DNA from: Candidatus Altimarinota bacterium
GTDB taxonomy: Bacteria; Patescibacteriota; Gracilibacteria; BD1-5; UBA6164
NCBI GenBank assembly: GCA_025210615.1
Contig: JAOARJ010000008.1
Location: 1 to 55,775, forward strand
Direction of reading: 5' to 3'
DNA: 55,775 nucleotides
The position numbers were made by a program, and so were the translations under genes. Of the stretch, positions 1 through 9,622 are shown in pieces. The notes under the pieces are model-generated. The model did not search any database, was not told the DNA's origin, and saw only the letters and a list, made by a program, of their open reading frames with translations. The number at the start of each line of letters is the position of its first letter. Position 1 is the first letter of the stretch.

Positions 1-279
1 TACTCAAGATTTACTCTAAACACAAAAAAATTTTACAATTTTTTTATATTAGTTAGAGAAAAACTTTTTAGAGTAAATGATTACTCATCTTTTACCCAAA
101 AAGTGCTTTCTCTTCTAATTTCTCTTCGGTTTATTTTAAAGAATTTTGAAAGGATTTTTTCGTCCGTTTCAACTTAACGCTTAAGGAGTATATGCATATG
201 AAATTAAAAGTCAAAACTTTTTTTGACTTTTTTTAATAAAAATTATTAAATAAACAAAAAATAGCTATTTAAAGCTATT
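1..279. other. Gene-free left edge with hairpins and possible small RNA
   Basis: No family-recognisable gene is seen in these 279 bases. TTTACTCTAA near 11 can pair with TTAGAGTAAA near 69, and GAGTAA-ATGA-TTACTC at about 71-86 forms a second hairpin. A Shine-Dalgarno-like AAGGAG lies at 183-188, before ATGs at 192 and 198 that open a 12-14 codon reading frame ending at 236, inside the T-run of the terminator hairpin. This could be the end of a small plus-strand RNA or a leader peptide. Which one is not decided by the sequence. Confidence 0.35.
206..234 (+). terminator. Rho-independent terminator
   Basis: AAAAGTCAAAA (206-216) pairs with TTTTGACTTTT (221-231) across a four-base loop and runs into a T tract. 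It would end a plus-strand transcript coming from the left edge, and may also serve the minus-strand methyltransferase gene that stops at 280. Confidence 0.6.
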
Positions 280-1035
280 TTAATTTATTAATTTTATACT
301 ATAACTTCTCCACTTACATCAAATATCCTCATATTCTTCAACTTTATCTATATAGTATCAATATTGTTCTATTAATTTTTCTAATTCATCAAAATCATAA
401 TCTGGCGTACTTGTATCCTGACTTTGTAAATTTGCATGAGTAAAAATTATCTCTCAATTTTCTGACAACTTATATTTAGCTTCTTCAAATAATCTTTTAT
501 GTAATTTAAAATCTTCATCATATAATGCATCAAAAATTTTTTGTTTCGCCGTATCAATAGCTCACTCTATTCAATTATTCGGATTATAATTAACTATCGG
601 TAAATTAGCAATTATTAAATCATAACTTTTATCTTCAGGAAAATTTTCAAATAAATCAGAATAAAAAACATTCGCTCTATCTCATACTTTATTATTATCC
701 ATATTTTTTCTAGCACATTTAACAGCATTTTCATTTATATCTCACGCATCAACACTTTCAGCTCATCTTTTTAAAGCTACTATACTTTCTATTCAAGTTC
801 AAACTCAAATTTCAGCCACAGCTTTTCATTCCATATTTTCTATTAATCATAATAATGATTTTGAACTAACGCTATATTCAGATTTTGGAGGAAAAACAGT
901 AGGATCTACTTCTAATACTATAATATCTTCTCAAAATTGTACTTCCACCACATAAGATTCATTAGAAGTTTCTTCTATATATTGAACAAACTCTTGTGTA
1001 TTTTTTGGATCTATATCTTCTATTCTAGAATTCAT
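280..1035 (-). CDS. SAM-dependent methyltransferase, PrmC/RsmC-like
   Basis: 251 aa with TGA read as Gly. It is a class I methyltransferase: the SAM-binding motif I reads VAEIGVGTGIESIVAL at about residue 75, followed by the acidic motif DINENAVKCARKN and a motif IV of ANLPIVNY. The last resembles the NPPY of N5-glutamine (PrmC/HemK) and N2-guanine methyltransferases, but has Leu and Ile in place of Pro-Tyr. The substrate is therefore uncertain: protein glutamine, RNA guanine or something else. Several motif glycines are TGA codons. The start ATG at 1035 is the first one in frame. It lies downstream of the pentapeptide gene on the same strand. Confidence 0.7.
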
Positions 1036-1094
1036 AAAAATATTTATAAAAAATAATTAATCAACCACATTATATCACAAATTTAAATAAAAAG

Positions 1095-1649
1095 CTATTT
1101 TATGACTATACTAAGATATTTTAATAAATTATAAGCATTATCATTTGAAAAAATCGTTTTATTAAATTTATTTTGTTCAAAACTTATATCAAAATTCTTC
1201 GCAAAACTAAAATCAGTTTTTTCTAAATCACATTCTATAAATCTAGTTTTCTCTAAATCGCAATATATAAAATTCGCTTTCTTTAATTTACTTCTCATAA
1301 AATCACTATCTATTATAGAAGAATCTCAAAAATTCATATTTTCTAAATCCATATCACTAAAACTAGATAAACTTATTTGACACTCTTCAAATTCAAAATT
1401 TGAAATAAACTGGCTTATCTCATAAAACTTTACTCACATTATTTTAGACTTAATAAACTTTACATTATTAAGACTAGTATTTTTTAATGTTATATTAGAT
1501 AAATTACAGTTTTCAAACTCGCAATCATTAATTTTTTTCAAATCAAATTTATAATCACTGAAATTTATTCAACTAAATAATACATTATTAATTTCTTTTT
1601 CATTAATAATACTTTCCAAATTATCTTGAGTTATTATTTTTTTCTTCAT
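1095..1649 (-). CDS. Pentapeptide-repeat protein
   Basis: 184 aa. Much of the chain is built of five-residue units with a central Leu or Phe, such as FENCNLSNITLKNTSL, FIYCDLEKTRF and FIECDLEKTDF, which is the pattern of pentapeptide repeats that fold as a right-handed quadrilateral beta helix. No signal peptide or membrane segment is seen, so it is probably cytoplasmic. Members of the family range from gyrase-protecting DNA mimics to proteins of no known role, and nothing here allows a choice. Three in-frame TGA codons read as Gly. Confidence 0.75.
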
Positions 1650-1699
1650 AATTATATTTTATTTAATTTATTATTTTCTCTTACTTTATTATATATAAC

Positions 1700-1855
1700 C
1701 TACTTTTTATTAACAGGAATAAAATAAATTATCCACACAAGCCATACAAGCCGAACTAAATCAAGCCAATTATTTGTTTCAAAATAACGCAAAGATAAAA
1801 AAGAAAGTAAAGCAAGAAATCCTAATCACCAATTATCTCTAAATTTTTTTCCCAT
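1700..1855 (-). CDS. Small membrane protein
   Basis: 51 aa. It opens MGKKFRDNWGLGFLALL and is mostly hydrophobic, with two predicted membrane-spanning stretches (about residues 10-22 and 31-47) and a basic end, NKK. One glycine (residue 10) is TGA, so this gene is invisible under the standard code. It lies between the aminotransferase and pentapeptide genes on the same strand. No family is recognised. The composition and clean start and stop argue for a real gene, but this is not certain. Confidence 0.5.
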
Positions 1856-1884
1856 ATTCTAAAAATAAAAATATAATAATTTTT

Positions 1885-3189
1885 TTATACTAGTCACATT
1901 GAATATCTAATATAAGTTCAATCACTTAAATCCACTCAAACTCAAATTACTCAAGTTTCAATATAAACTTCTTCTTCTTTTATTCAGTCTTTTAATTTCA
2001 AAAATAAATATAATCATTCTCTCTCTTCTGGCACTAGAGAATTATCTATATCAAATAAATGAGAAAAATTTTCTTTAAAATAATCATAGGTTTGTAATCT
2101 AATTTCTGACCAATAATTATAAATTTCTTTTAAATTAATTATATCTGTTTTATTTTGTAATAATCATTTTAAGTATAAAGAAGGAAGTTTTGAATATCAG
2201 GCAGTCGTAGCGCTCGCTGATTTTTGCATCTCTATAAATAAATTATCATTATAAGTAAATAAAGTTCAAATTCTCAAACCAGTTAATCATAATGATTTAG
2301 AAAAACTTTCTATAAAGATAATTCTGTTTAATACTTTTTTGTCATTAAATATTTTTTGATAATATTGTTTAGAAGCTGTCGCTTCTAGTAATCACATATA
2401 AACGCTGTCTAATATAATGATAGCATTTTCATCTTTTTCTATAATTTTTTTAGAAATATTATATAGTTCTTCTTCGTCTATTTTTACTCAAGTCGGATTT
2501 CAGACAGGAATAAAATAGAAAATATTTTGAGAATTATCTTTATTATTACTATATATATTATCTATATCATTAGAATTTATAAAAAAATTTGTACTATTTT
2601 TTTGTTTTAAAATTTTACAAGGAGCATTCTCTCAAAATCTCATTTTAGCTACATCTACAATAGGCATAAAACTCGCCTCATTATAATAAAACTTTTTTTC
2701 ATTATTATTCATCGAATTTATCGCATCACAAATTATATTAAATCCCTGCATTCATCAATTTGTAATCACCATATTTTTCGCAAAAATATCTTTTAACTCT
2801 CAAAAATCATAAATTTCATCTAGATAATTAGCTATAATTTTCTTTATTTCAAAGTTTCAACTACCAGTTACATCATATCATTCAAGCTCTTGCCAAGGCG
2901 AATCTAATAAATATTGTTTCGCTTTTTTATCAAGATTTTTCATAATCTCACGATATTTTCATTTATATTTGATATCTCAAATAGCCATTACTTCTATATC
3001 TTCATCGCTTTTTAACAGTTCTAAAATTTTCTTCGCGATAAATCAAATTGAAGAAATATATCTTATTTTTCAAGGAAAAGCCTTTTTTAATTCTTTATCA
3101 TTAAATAAAATTTTTAAAATTTCACTTCTTGAATTAATGTTTTGATTATTTTTGATAAACTTTTCAGCTTCTTGTGTTATAAAATCCAT
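1885..3189 (-). CDS. PLP-dependent aminotransferase, class I/II
   Basis: 434 aa. Fold-type I aminotransferase: YDVTGSGN near the N-terminus, the substrate-side NGGMQGF, PVGNPTG around residue 225, ILDSVYMG with the cofactor-contacting Asp and Tyr, and the Schiff-base lysine in SFSKSLGLTGLRIG near residue 297. It lies directly downstream of prephenate dehydratase with an 18-bp gap on the same strand. This suggests that it transaminates phenylpyruvate, or supplies another amino donor in that pathway; the substrate is inferred from context only. Many family glycines are TGA. Confidence 0.8.
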
Positions 3190-3207
3190 ATTTATTTTTA
3201 TTACTTT

Positions 3208-4026
3208 TTAATATTTTCATAAAATATTTATTTCTGTCGTATAATATTTTAGCTCATTCATTGCATATTTTACCCACTCATTATCGAGTTCTCCTTCAAA
3301 ATCTATCCAAAACATATAAGTAAAAGGATTTTTCAGAGAAGGAAGACTCTCTATTTTCGTCAAATTTATCCTATTAGTCGCAAAACATCAAAGGCATTTA
3401 TAAAGCACCGCTGGTTCATGTTTTGTTTCAAAAATTATACTAACCTTCTTTTGTTTATCAGAATAATTTATTTCGTTATCAACACTTGTTACAACAAAAA
3501 ATCTTGTTCTATTTCCATCTTGATCTTGTATTTTTTCTTCTAAAATATTCAGTCAATATATCGCGCAAGCTTGCTTAGAAGCTATTGCTGCGATAGTATT
3601 ATCATTTCATTCTCATACCATTTTTGCAGCAGCTGAAGTATCAGCAAAATTATTTCATTCTATATTATTTTTTCTCAAAAAATTATGGCATTGCGCTACT
3701 GCTTGCGGATGAGAAAATACTTTTCTTATATCTTTTATATTATCAGTCTTTGCTCATAAACAATGATTTACTGACAAAGTATATTCTCAAATAATTTTCA
3801 TATTATTATGGCGAAGAAAATTATAAAGATTAGCATGTACACTTCACGCATAAGAGTTTTCAATAGGTAAAACTCAAAGAGCCGTTTTATCTTTTTCTAA
3901 CTCTTGCCAAACTAAATCAAAATTTGGTTTTCACTCCAAATCATATTTTCCTCCTAATTTTTCGTTAACGATATTTGATACATTGTGAGAGTATGCTCAA
4001 GCGATTCCTTGATAATATATTTTCAT
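3208..4026 (-). CDS. pheA: Prephenate dehydratase
   Basis: 272 aa, the normal length of a monofunctional enzyme. It converts prephenate to phenylpyruvate, the committed step to phenylalanine. N-terminal motif IAGAYSHNV, then LPIENSYAGSVHANLY, VFSHPQAVAQC, and the catalytic-site DGNRTRFFVV with the conserved Thr-Arg-Phe. A C-terminal ACT domain follows (IIFETKHEPAVLYKCLGCF, then ESLPSLKNPFTYMFWIDFEG), the site of feedback by Phe in relatives. No chorismate mutase domain is fused. It is transcribed with the aminotransferase gene. A Phe-specific gene is notable in a lineage usually short of amino-acid biosynthesis. Confidence 0.9.
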
Positions 4027-4098
4027 TTTTTTATTTTATTTTCTAAATTTGCTATAAACAAGAAGTATTATATTATAAAAAGTTTTTTGAGCAAGTTA

Positions 4099-4962
4099 TT
4101 AATCTAATATAATTTTCTTTTCCTGTATATTTGCTCAATATCATCAAACTTTTACTCACAATATCTTATTATCCTTACTTTTTATAGAAGCTAAAATTTT
4201 AGATGGTCTATTCATTTTATATCATTGCTCAAAAATTAAATCATTTCAATTAATTTTTTTATATTTATTTAGGTAACAACTTAAAGCTCAACTAGATGTT
4301 CAAGTTGCAGCCTCTTCATTTATATCATATAAAGGCGCAAAATTTCTACAATGAGCTGTTGAAGAAAATAATGTACCTAATGTAAATAAATGATAACCTA
4401 TCACATTATATTTTTTACTAATCTGAGATATTTTTTCAAAATTAGGCTCAATATTATTTAAATCTTCTAATGTTTTTATAGAAACAAAAATATCCCTCAA
4501 TCATGTTGACACTATTTGAATAGGTAAATCTGAAATAAATATATCACTAGTTATATTTAAGGAATCTGCAATTTCTTCTTTTTGTAAAATATCACTATAT
4601 ATAGGAATATTTTGAGCCATATAAACTAAATTATCATTTTTTACTTCTATATCTAAAATTCAAGCTTTTGTTTCTTGTTTATAGTTTCATTTTTTTATTA
4701 AGTTAATTTTAGACATAAGAAAAAATGTAGCAATTGTCGCATGCCCACATAAATCTACTTCAGAAGTAGGAGTAAAAAACCTTACTTTATAATCAGCAAA
4801 ATTAGTTTTACTTACAAAAGCAGTTTCAGAAAAATTTATCTTTTTCGCTATTTCTTGCATTTGATTATCTGATAAATTATCAGCATTTAAAACTACTCAA
4901 GCAGGATTTCATCAATTTATATCTTGTGTAAAAGCATTTAATGTATAAACTTTAACCTCCAT
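4099..4962 (-). CDS. PhzF-family isomerase/epimerase-like protein
   Basis: 287 aa, the family's usual size. The two-domain diaminopimelate-epimerase-like fold is marked by DINGGNPAGVV at the start, the acidic catalytic site in FSETAFVS, FFTPTSEVDLCGHATIAT in the first half, and the mirrored RNFAPLYDINEEAATGTSSG in the second half. PhzF proteins isomerise small metabolites, but most bacterial members have no known substrate. It stands between the pheA pair and a peptidase gene on the same strand. The start ATG is followed by GAGG, so the apparent SD falls inside the gene and not before it. Confidence 0.85.
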
Positions 4963-5029
4963 AAAAAATTTAACTATAAAAATAAAATTTAAAGTATTAT
5001 ATTTATATATAAATTTCTCGCAAACAAAA

Positions 5030-5056
5030 AACTCACTAATTAAAGTGATTTTTTTA
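5030..5056. terminator. Bidirectional hairpin terminator
   Basis: TCACT (5033-5037) pairs with AGTGA (5044-5048). There is a T-run on each side, read TTTTTTG on the minus strand and TTTTTTT on the plus strand. It ends the peptidase transcript, and separates it from the PhzF gene. Confidence 0.6.
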
Positions 5057-5578
5057 TTCTAAAACAAGCCACATACCATCTTCTCAATCTCAACTTATTT
5101 CTAAACTAGCCTTGTACATGTGATTAAAAGTAACATCAACTTTCTTATCATAATTACTACCATCATATAAATAATGTCATCATTCTTCCTTAGGTATTAA
5201 TACTACATAATGAGCTCAAGGTCATCAATCAATATTTCTTATTTTATACCAATCCACATTAATAAGAACGACTTTTCATTCTATATCTTCTTCATTAGGA
5301 ATTTTTTCTTCAAATATAAAATTTTTTTTATATTTATTTATTTCTTCTTGAAAAGAGTTATCAATAGGTTTATTATTTCAATTAGAAATTAATTTAGTTT
5401 TTATTCATTTGTTTTCTAAGTATACTCAAAGTTCTGGTATCCAACATCAACAAGCACCATTTATTGTTAAATCTCTTTCGATTTCTTCAAATGTTGGATA
5501 CATATCTAAAAAAGACAATACATGTTGAAGCGCTATTATATTACATATACCATTTCTATCTTGTGTAAAAAATTTCAT
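5054..5578 (-). CDS. Papain-like cysteine peptidase, C39-like
   Basis: 174 aa without a signal peptide. The arrangement is that of a papain-fold C39-like peptidase: a Gly-Ile-Cys-Asn near the N-terminus (NGICNIIALQHVLS, Cys12), a His in GAHYVVLIPKE near residue 129 and an Asp in YLYDGSNYD. It may cleave a small peptide or act on a cytoplasmic substrate. It has no transporter beside it, as bacteriocin-processing C39 enzymes do. The stop at 5054 falls in the flank of the terminator. Several TGA glycines, including the doublet in NIDGGPGAH. Confidence 0.6.
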
Positions 5579-5643
5579 AATTTATTTTAATAAAAAATAA
5601 TTAAATTAATTAATAACGATTTATTTAAAAAAAGCAAACAAAA

Positions 5644-5664
5644 AACTCACTATTTCTAGTGAGA
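5644..5664 (-). terminator. Terminator of the tRNA cluster
   Basis: Perfect 7-bp stem CTCACTA/TAGTGAG with a four-base loop. On the minus strand it is followed by TTTTTTG. It lies just downstream of the last tRNA of the four-gene array. Confidence 0.75.
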
Positions 5665-5686
5665 ATCTTGTTAATAGTTTTTATTA

Positions 5687-5762
5687 TGGTGGGCCTGGTT
5701 GGAATTGAACCAACGACCAATTGGTTATGAGCCAACTGCTCTAACCCCTGAGCTACAGGCCC
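5687..5762 (-). tRNA. tRNA with CAU anticodon, probably tRNA-Ile2
   Basis: Cloverleaf with GGGCCTG/CAGGCCC acceptor stem, TTGGTTCAATT-type T arm and encoded CCA. The anticodon loop is CTCATAA. The stem around the loop (GGCTCATAACC) is like tRNA-Ile2 of Bacillus, whose C34 is changed to lysidine to read AUA. Two other CAU tRNAs in the window fit initiator and elongator Met, which leaves this one for Ile by elimination. Confidence 0.75.
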
Positions 5763-5775
5763 AGTTAGAGAAAAA

Positions 5776-5863
5776 TGGCGGAAGGGATGGGATTCGAACC
5801 CACGGAACCCGAAAGTTCACTCCCTTAGCAGGGGAGCCCGTTCAACCACTCTGGCACCCTTCC
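5776..5863 (-). tRNA. tRNA-Ser(GCU)
   Basis: Class II tRNA with GGAAGGG/CCCTTCC acceptor, long variable arm, anticodon GCT in loop CTGCTAA, discriminator G and encoded CCA. Reads AGC and AGU. Confidence 0.93.
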
Positions 5864-5928
5864 GTACTGCTAATGCGTATAGATTATAATAAATCAATAC
5901 TAGTTTGCAAGTTTATTTTCAAAAAAAA

Positions 5929-6016
5929 TGGCGGAGAGACAGGGATTCGCACCCTGGGCAGCTTGCACTGCGACGGTTTTCAAGACCGTTCCATTCGACC
6001 ACTCTGGCATCTCTCC
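5929..6016 (-). tRNA. tRNA-Ser(UGA)
   Basis: Class II tRNA with GGAGAGA/TCTCTCC acceptor, long variable arm, anticodon TGA in loop CTTGAAA, discriminator G and encoded CCA. It reads UCA and other UCN codons. Its anticodon has the letters of the recoded codon but does not decode UGA. Confidence 0.93.
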
Positions 6017-6051
6017 GCAAAACATTTTATGTTCTAGTTCCAATAAAAAAA

Positions 6052-6126
6052 TGGCTCCCCAGACTGGATTCGAACCAGTGACCAAAGGATTAACAGTCCT
6101 CTACTCTACCGCTGAGCTACTAGGGA
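6052..6126 (-). tRNA. tRNA-Asn(GUU)
   Basis: Cloverleaf with TCCCTAG/CTGGGGA acceptor stem (one G-U pair), anticodon GTT in loop CTGTTAA, GGTTCGAATCC T arm, discriminator G and encoded CCA. First gene of the four-tRNA array on the minus strand. Confidence 0.93.
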
Positions 6127-6254
6127 ATATAAACATATTTTTACAAGCATTTTTGTAGAATGCAAAAAGGAGTTTATACATTTTTTTCAATAAGTCAAAT
6201 TTTTTTTTAATTTTTATTAATTTTTCTTTTCTTTTAGAGTAAATTTAATAACTA

Positions 6255-7367
6255 TTATGGACGAACAACTATTCTAAAATAACGCCCATGATGGTCTCAA
6301 GGATGTTGAGCTGAATGAGCCAAATTATTATTAATAAAACGAGCTACATCGTCAAAACGGTTTCATCCATCCCCAATCGCTGCTCACCAAATAGTTTCTC
6401 AAGCAGGAAAAGCATTTAATTCTGCTGCTGCTTCATATTCTCATTGAGCTGAATCTCAACATCAAGCGCTCACACAAGAACCTCATCAAGCATTTGTATA
6501 ACTAAAAACACTAGGAATATGACTTCATTTTTTTTGAGTCCATCCTACTAAATACTGTTGTCTTACCTGAAAAAGTGGATTAGTAGAATCTCTTGTTCAA
6601 GTATTATCAACATTATATTGAGCATAAGTTATTGTAGATTCTACTCACGATTCATTTTTATAAACCATTTCACTTCACACTCATAAATCTTTTACTCAAT
6701 CTAGACAATCTGATAAATATAAGGCTGGAACTGCTTCATGTCAACCAGGTTTAGCATTACTACTTATCCAAGCAATTGATCACAATTGAGTTTTTGTTTT
6801 ACCCACAAGCCATTTCATTCTTCATACAATGGTATCTTCTCAAATATATCCTCCTGTAGCACTTCATAAAGCAGTGCAAGAATAAGGAGTAGGAGAATCT
6901 ATTGTTCTTGTTTGTCAATATTGAGGATATGGGTTTGTTGAATCATCTACAGAAGTAGAACTCCATCAATTCCGATAATCTCAATATCAATTCCAAGAAA
7001 TTCATTTATCAGTAGCTAATTGAGGAGAAATACAAAATCACTTTCATCTAACTCATCAAATATACACATCTTTTTCTGGTGGTACCCACATCCATCAAGC
7101 GTCATTCTCACAAGAACTCTTGTCTATCAATGATTTTCCTAAACAATTTCAATCACCATCACAAATTTTTCAAGTTACATATAATTTTCAATTTAACTTA
7201 ATATCACTTCAAGATACATCTATTTTATCTGTTAAGCTAGAAATATTTGTCCAAGTTATATTATCTAATACCTCTCAAGAATTTTTGGTAACAGTAATAG
7301 CTCAAATAAAATTAGCTAAATAAATTCAGCTTAAAATTAGACTTAAAGATAGGATGATTTTTTTCAT
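6255..7367 (-). CDS. Secreted surface protein, unknown family
   Basis: 370 aa. It opens with a signal peptide (MKKIILSLSLILSGIYL, then ANFIGA) and continues as a Gly-, Ser- and Trp-rich extracellular chain with about nine cysteines, so disulfides are likely. About 50 of its codons are TGA, among the highest densities here. The features GWMWVPPEKDVYIGG and FCISPQLA near residues 90-115 and the ending GRYFRIVVRP recall C-type-lectin-like folds found in formylglycine-generating-enzyme-like domains and diversity-generating-retroelement targets. This is a resemblance of pattern, not a confirmed family. Probably exposed on the cell surface. It sits alone between tRNAs. Confidence 0.55.
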
Positions 7368-7440
7368 GACTTTAAAAATTATTTAATAATTAAACAGATT
7401 ATATATTATATTAAATTTTAAACAAGTTTTTTAATTATAA

Positions 7441-7470
7441 AAAACACCTCATAAAAAGGTGTTTTTTTGA
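7441..7470. terminator. Bidirectional terminator
   Basis: AACACCT and AGGTGTT form a stem with an A-run on one side and a T-run on the other. On the minus strand it ends the tRNA-Glu/tRNA-fMet transcript before the secreted protein gene. Confidence 0.75.
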
Positions 7471-7477
7471 TTTTTCT

Positions 7478-7553
7478 TGGTTGCGGAGACTGGACTCGAA
7501 CCAGTGATCTTCAGGTTATGAGCCTGACGAGATACCAACTTCTCTACTCCGCG
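7478..7553 (-). tRNA. Initiator tRNA-fMet(CAU)
   Basis: Anticodon CAT in loop CTCATAA. The first base C faces A72, leaving the unpaired 1-72 end that marks bacterial initiators. The body matches the initiator pattern (CGCGGAGTAGAG...GGCTCATAACC), and CCA is encoded. Hence this is the starter tRNA among three CAU tRNAs in the window. Confidence 0.92.
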
Positions 7554-7563
7554 ATATAAAAAA

Positions 7564-7638
7564 TGGTACGGCTACGGGGAATCGAACCCCGGTTGCCTGG
7601 ATGAAAACCAGAAGTCCTAACCACTAGACGATAGCCGC
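7564..7638 (-). tRNA. tRNA-Glu(UUC)
   Basis: GCGGCTA acceptor pairing with TAGCCGT (G1-U72 wobble), anticodon TTC in loop TTTTCAT, discriminator A and encoded CCA. Upstream partner of the initiator tRNA on the minus strand. Confidence 0.92.
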
Positions 7639-7748
7639 ACACAATATACTCAATATTTTTACTGGTTTTATTCCAGCGCTCAAGTATTATATAGATTTTA
7701 AAAAAATGTCAAAACTTTTTTCAAAAAAATAATTTTATAGCTTTATAA

Positions 7749-8912
7749 TTAATCTTTAAAAAAATAAGAAAACAGATAAGAACCTAATATAGAAGACAAA
7801 AATATAATATAAAAAATATTATCTCATATGAAAAAAGCTAATAATGCAAAAAGTGATAATGCTATAATTTCTACAAAACATAAAATCATTTGCACTCCCG
7901 TCATAAACAAAAATGACAATTTTTTTGCTTTATTATATTGTCTAACTTGAGAGCTTGAAAAAAACAAATCCCGAGTTATTTGAGTGTAAATATTTGCTAA
8001 AGTTAATGAAAAAGGATTTGCTATAAAAATCATTAGAGATAAGTTTCATATCTGATTTAGTAACCCAGTACTTTTATTTACTTTTTCACTTCCTTTTTTA
8101 TCTACTAATCTTCAGAATAAAAATAAGAATAATGCTTTAGCAAAAAATATTATAAACATAATAATTCAAAAAGATGAAAAATCTTGTACTCTAGAATAGA
8201 TAAAAAGTGGAATAAAACTAATATGAGCAATTATGGTTAAAGCAAAACCAGATAATGGCAAAAGATTGTCTCTAAACTCATCTCAAACTAAATATTTATA
8301 AGAATCTTTATAATTATAATTTTCTCAAAAAGAAAAATCTTTCAAAAATAAAAATGGTATAGTGGATAAAAATAATGCAATAGAAACACTTATTACAATA
8401 ACATTATAAGAAAGACTATCTAATACATATGAACCGAATGCTATTCAAACAAGACCTGCCGTTGATTTTAATATCAACATTAAGCTTTGTTGTTTTCATC
8501 TATTATGGTTATTTATTAGCTTTGATTGTAATCCTTCTACAATAGGTAGTTGTAATCAACGAGCAAAAGAATGAAAAATAAATGCACTGAATCATAAGGC
8601 AAGAGAAACTTCACTTAATCAAATAAATACAAAATATAATACATAGGCAATATTAGCAAGTATTATAGCTTTTGTTACTCATAATTTTGTTGCTAAACTA
8701 GGTCAAAGAGGTGATAAAATTCATCTTAATCAAAATTCTAATCAAAAAAACAATAGTATAAAATGAAGTGGCATTCATAATGAATAAAAAAATGCTCCTG
8801 TAAAAAATGTTACTATCGAACTGGCAAAATTATACAAGAAGTTAAAACTGTACAATATTAAATAGTTTTTATCTTCAAAATAATCTGTTTTTACTTTTTT
8901 TAATCTTTCCAT
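7749..8912 (-). CDS. Multi-pass transporter, MFS-like
   Basis: 387 aa, almost entirely hydrophobic helices, about 11-12 membrane segments. Early residues read NYLILYSFNFLYNFASSIVT. A basic loop (GKQQSLMLILKSTAG) and a charged mid-protein linker (LKDFSFGENYNYKDSYK) divide it into two halves, as in the major facilitator superfamily. FLFGRLVDKKGSEKVNK resembles the MFS loop motif G-x-x-x-D-r-x-G. Substrate unknown. It is divergent from the foreign-looking membrane gene at 9065, with a shared promoter region of about 150 bases. Confidence 0.65.
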
Positions 8913-8998
8913 TTATATTTAGCTAGAATTTAAATTTAACAGATTATATAAAAATAAATTTATTTGTAAAATAAAATTAATTAAAAAAATTGTTAGAT

Positions 8999-9026
8999 TT
9001 GACATATTTAATAATAATTGTATATT
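8999..9026 (+). promoter_or_regulatory. Sigma70-type promoter of the gene at 9065
   Basis: Perfect -35 TTGACA (8999-9004), 16-bp spacer and -10 TATATT (9021-9026). It is followed 32 bases later by a Shine-Dalgarno AGGGAGG (9054-9060) placed 4 bases before the ATG. Such a full set is rare among the window's native genes. Confidence 0.75.
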
Positions 9027-9064
9027 TTTAATGTCCTATATTTTGAAAAACAAAGGGAGGAAGT

Positions 9065-9550
9065 ATGGATAAAAAATTATTGCTAGAGCGATATCTCTAT
9101 AACTTCGTTCCTGAGGTTATGTTGATATCAACATTATTAATGTTAATTATAGTGATTAACATTGTTGGAAATATTCCTTTATATGGTTACAAAACTTCTT
9201 CTATTTTTGATATTTGGAGTTTTGAGCATGTGGCATCAGGAATATTTATATCATCTTTTACTATTTCTTTTAGAAATAAGTTTCAACACCCCCTTGCTCT
9301 GACAATTCTCATATCTTTTATTTGGGAAACGATAGAGCATTATATTGAAACTGTTGGACCAGATTTTTTGGTACTATGGTTTGGTGGGGTTGAACATTGG
9401 TCAAACAGAATTTTGGCCGATGGATTGATGATTACCGTTGGGTTTTTGCTTGTAAAAGCATTCCCTAGCTGTAGGCTTCCAGCAAGAGGCTTTTCATTAA
9501 TTTTTATTATCTTCCATATCTATGTGGGAGATAGTATGTATTTTCATTAA
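9065..9550 (+). CDS. Membrane protein, unknown, probably acquired
   Basis: 161 aa with about four membrane segments. Conserved-looking polar residues lie in or near the membrane: FEHVASG (His), WETIEHYIE (Glu, Glu, His) and GGVEHWSNRILADGLM (Glu, His, Asn, Asp). That could be a metal or catalytic site, but no family is recognised. All ten glycines are GGN codons and none is TGA, unlike every neighbour, and the GC content is visibly higher. It has its own perfect promoter, a strong Shine-Dalgarno sequence and its own terminator. This is a good candidate for recent transfer from a standard-code bacterium. Confidence 0.8.
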   Translation: MDKKLLLERYLYNFVPEVMLISTLLMLIIVINIVGNIPLYGYKTSSIFDIWSFEHVASGIFISSFTISFRNKFQHPLALTILISFIWETIEHYIETVGPDFLVLWFGGVEHWSNRILADGLMITVGFLLVKAFPSCRLPARGFSLIFIIFHIYVGDSMYFH

Positions 9551-9590
9551 AAAATTATATAAATTTTCTGATGAAAAACATTATATATAG

Positions 9591-9622
9591 AAGCCTTTTG
9601 AAAATAATTTCATAGGGCTTTT
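9591..9622 (+). terminator. Terminator of the gene at 9065
   Basis: AAGCCT (9591-9596) pairs with GGGCTT (9615-9620), and inside it TGAAA pairs with TTTCA around an ATAA loop. A short T-run follows. Confidence 0.6.

Noticed and set aside
5929-6016. tRNA-Ser(UGA) as the decoder of UGA
   Set aside because: Anticodon UGA pairs with UCA. Decoding UGA needs anticodon UCA, which is not present here.
5699-6158. Open frames over the tRNA cluster on both strands
   Set aside because: They lie on tRNA genes and have no protein-like composition; tRNA structure explains the sequence.
6255-7367. Diversity-generating retroelement target
   Set aside because: No reverse transcriptase, template repeat or accessory gene within the window; similarity at the C-terminus only.
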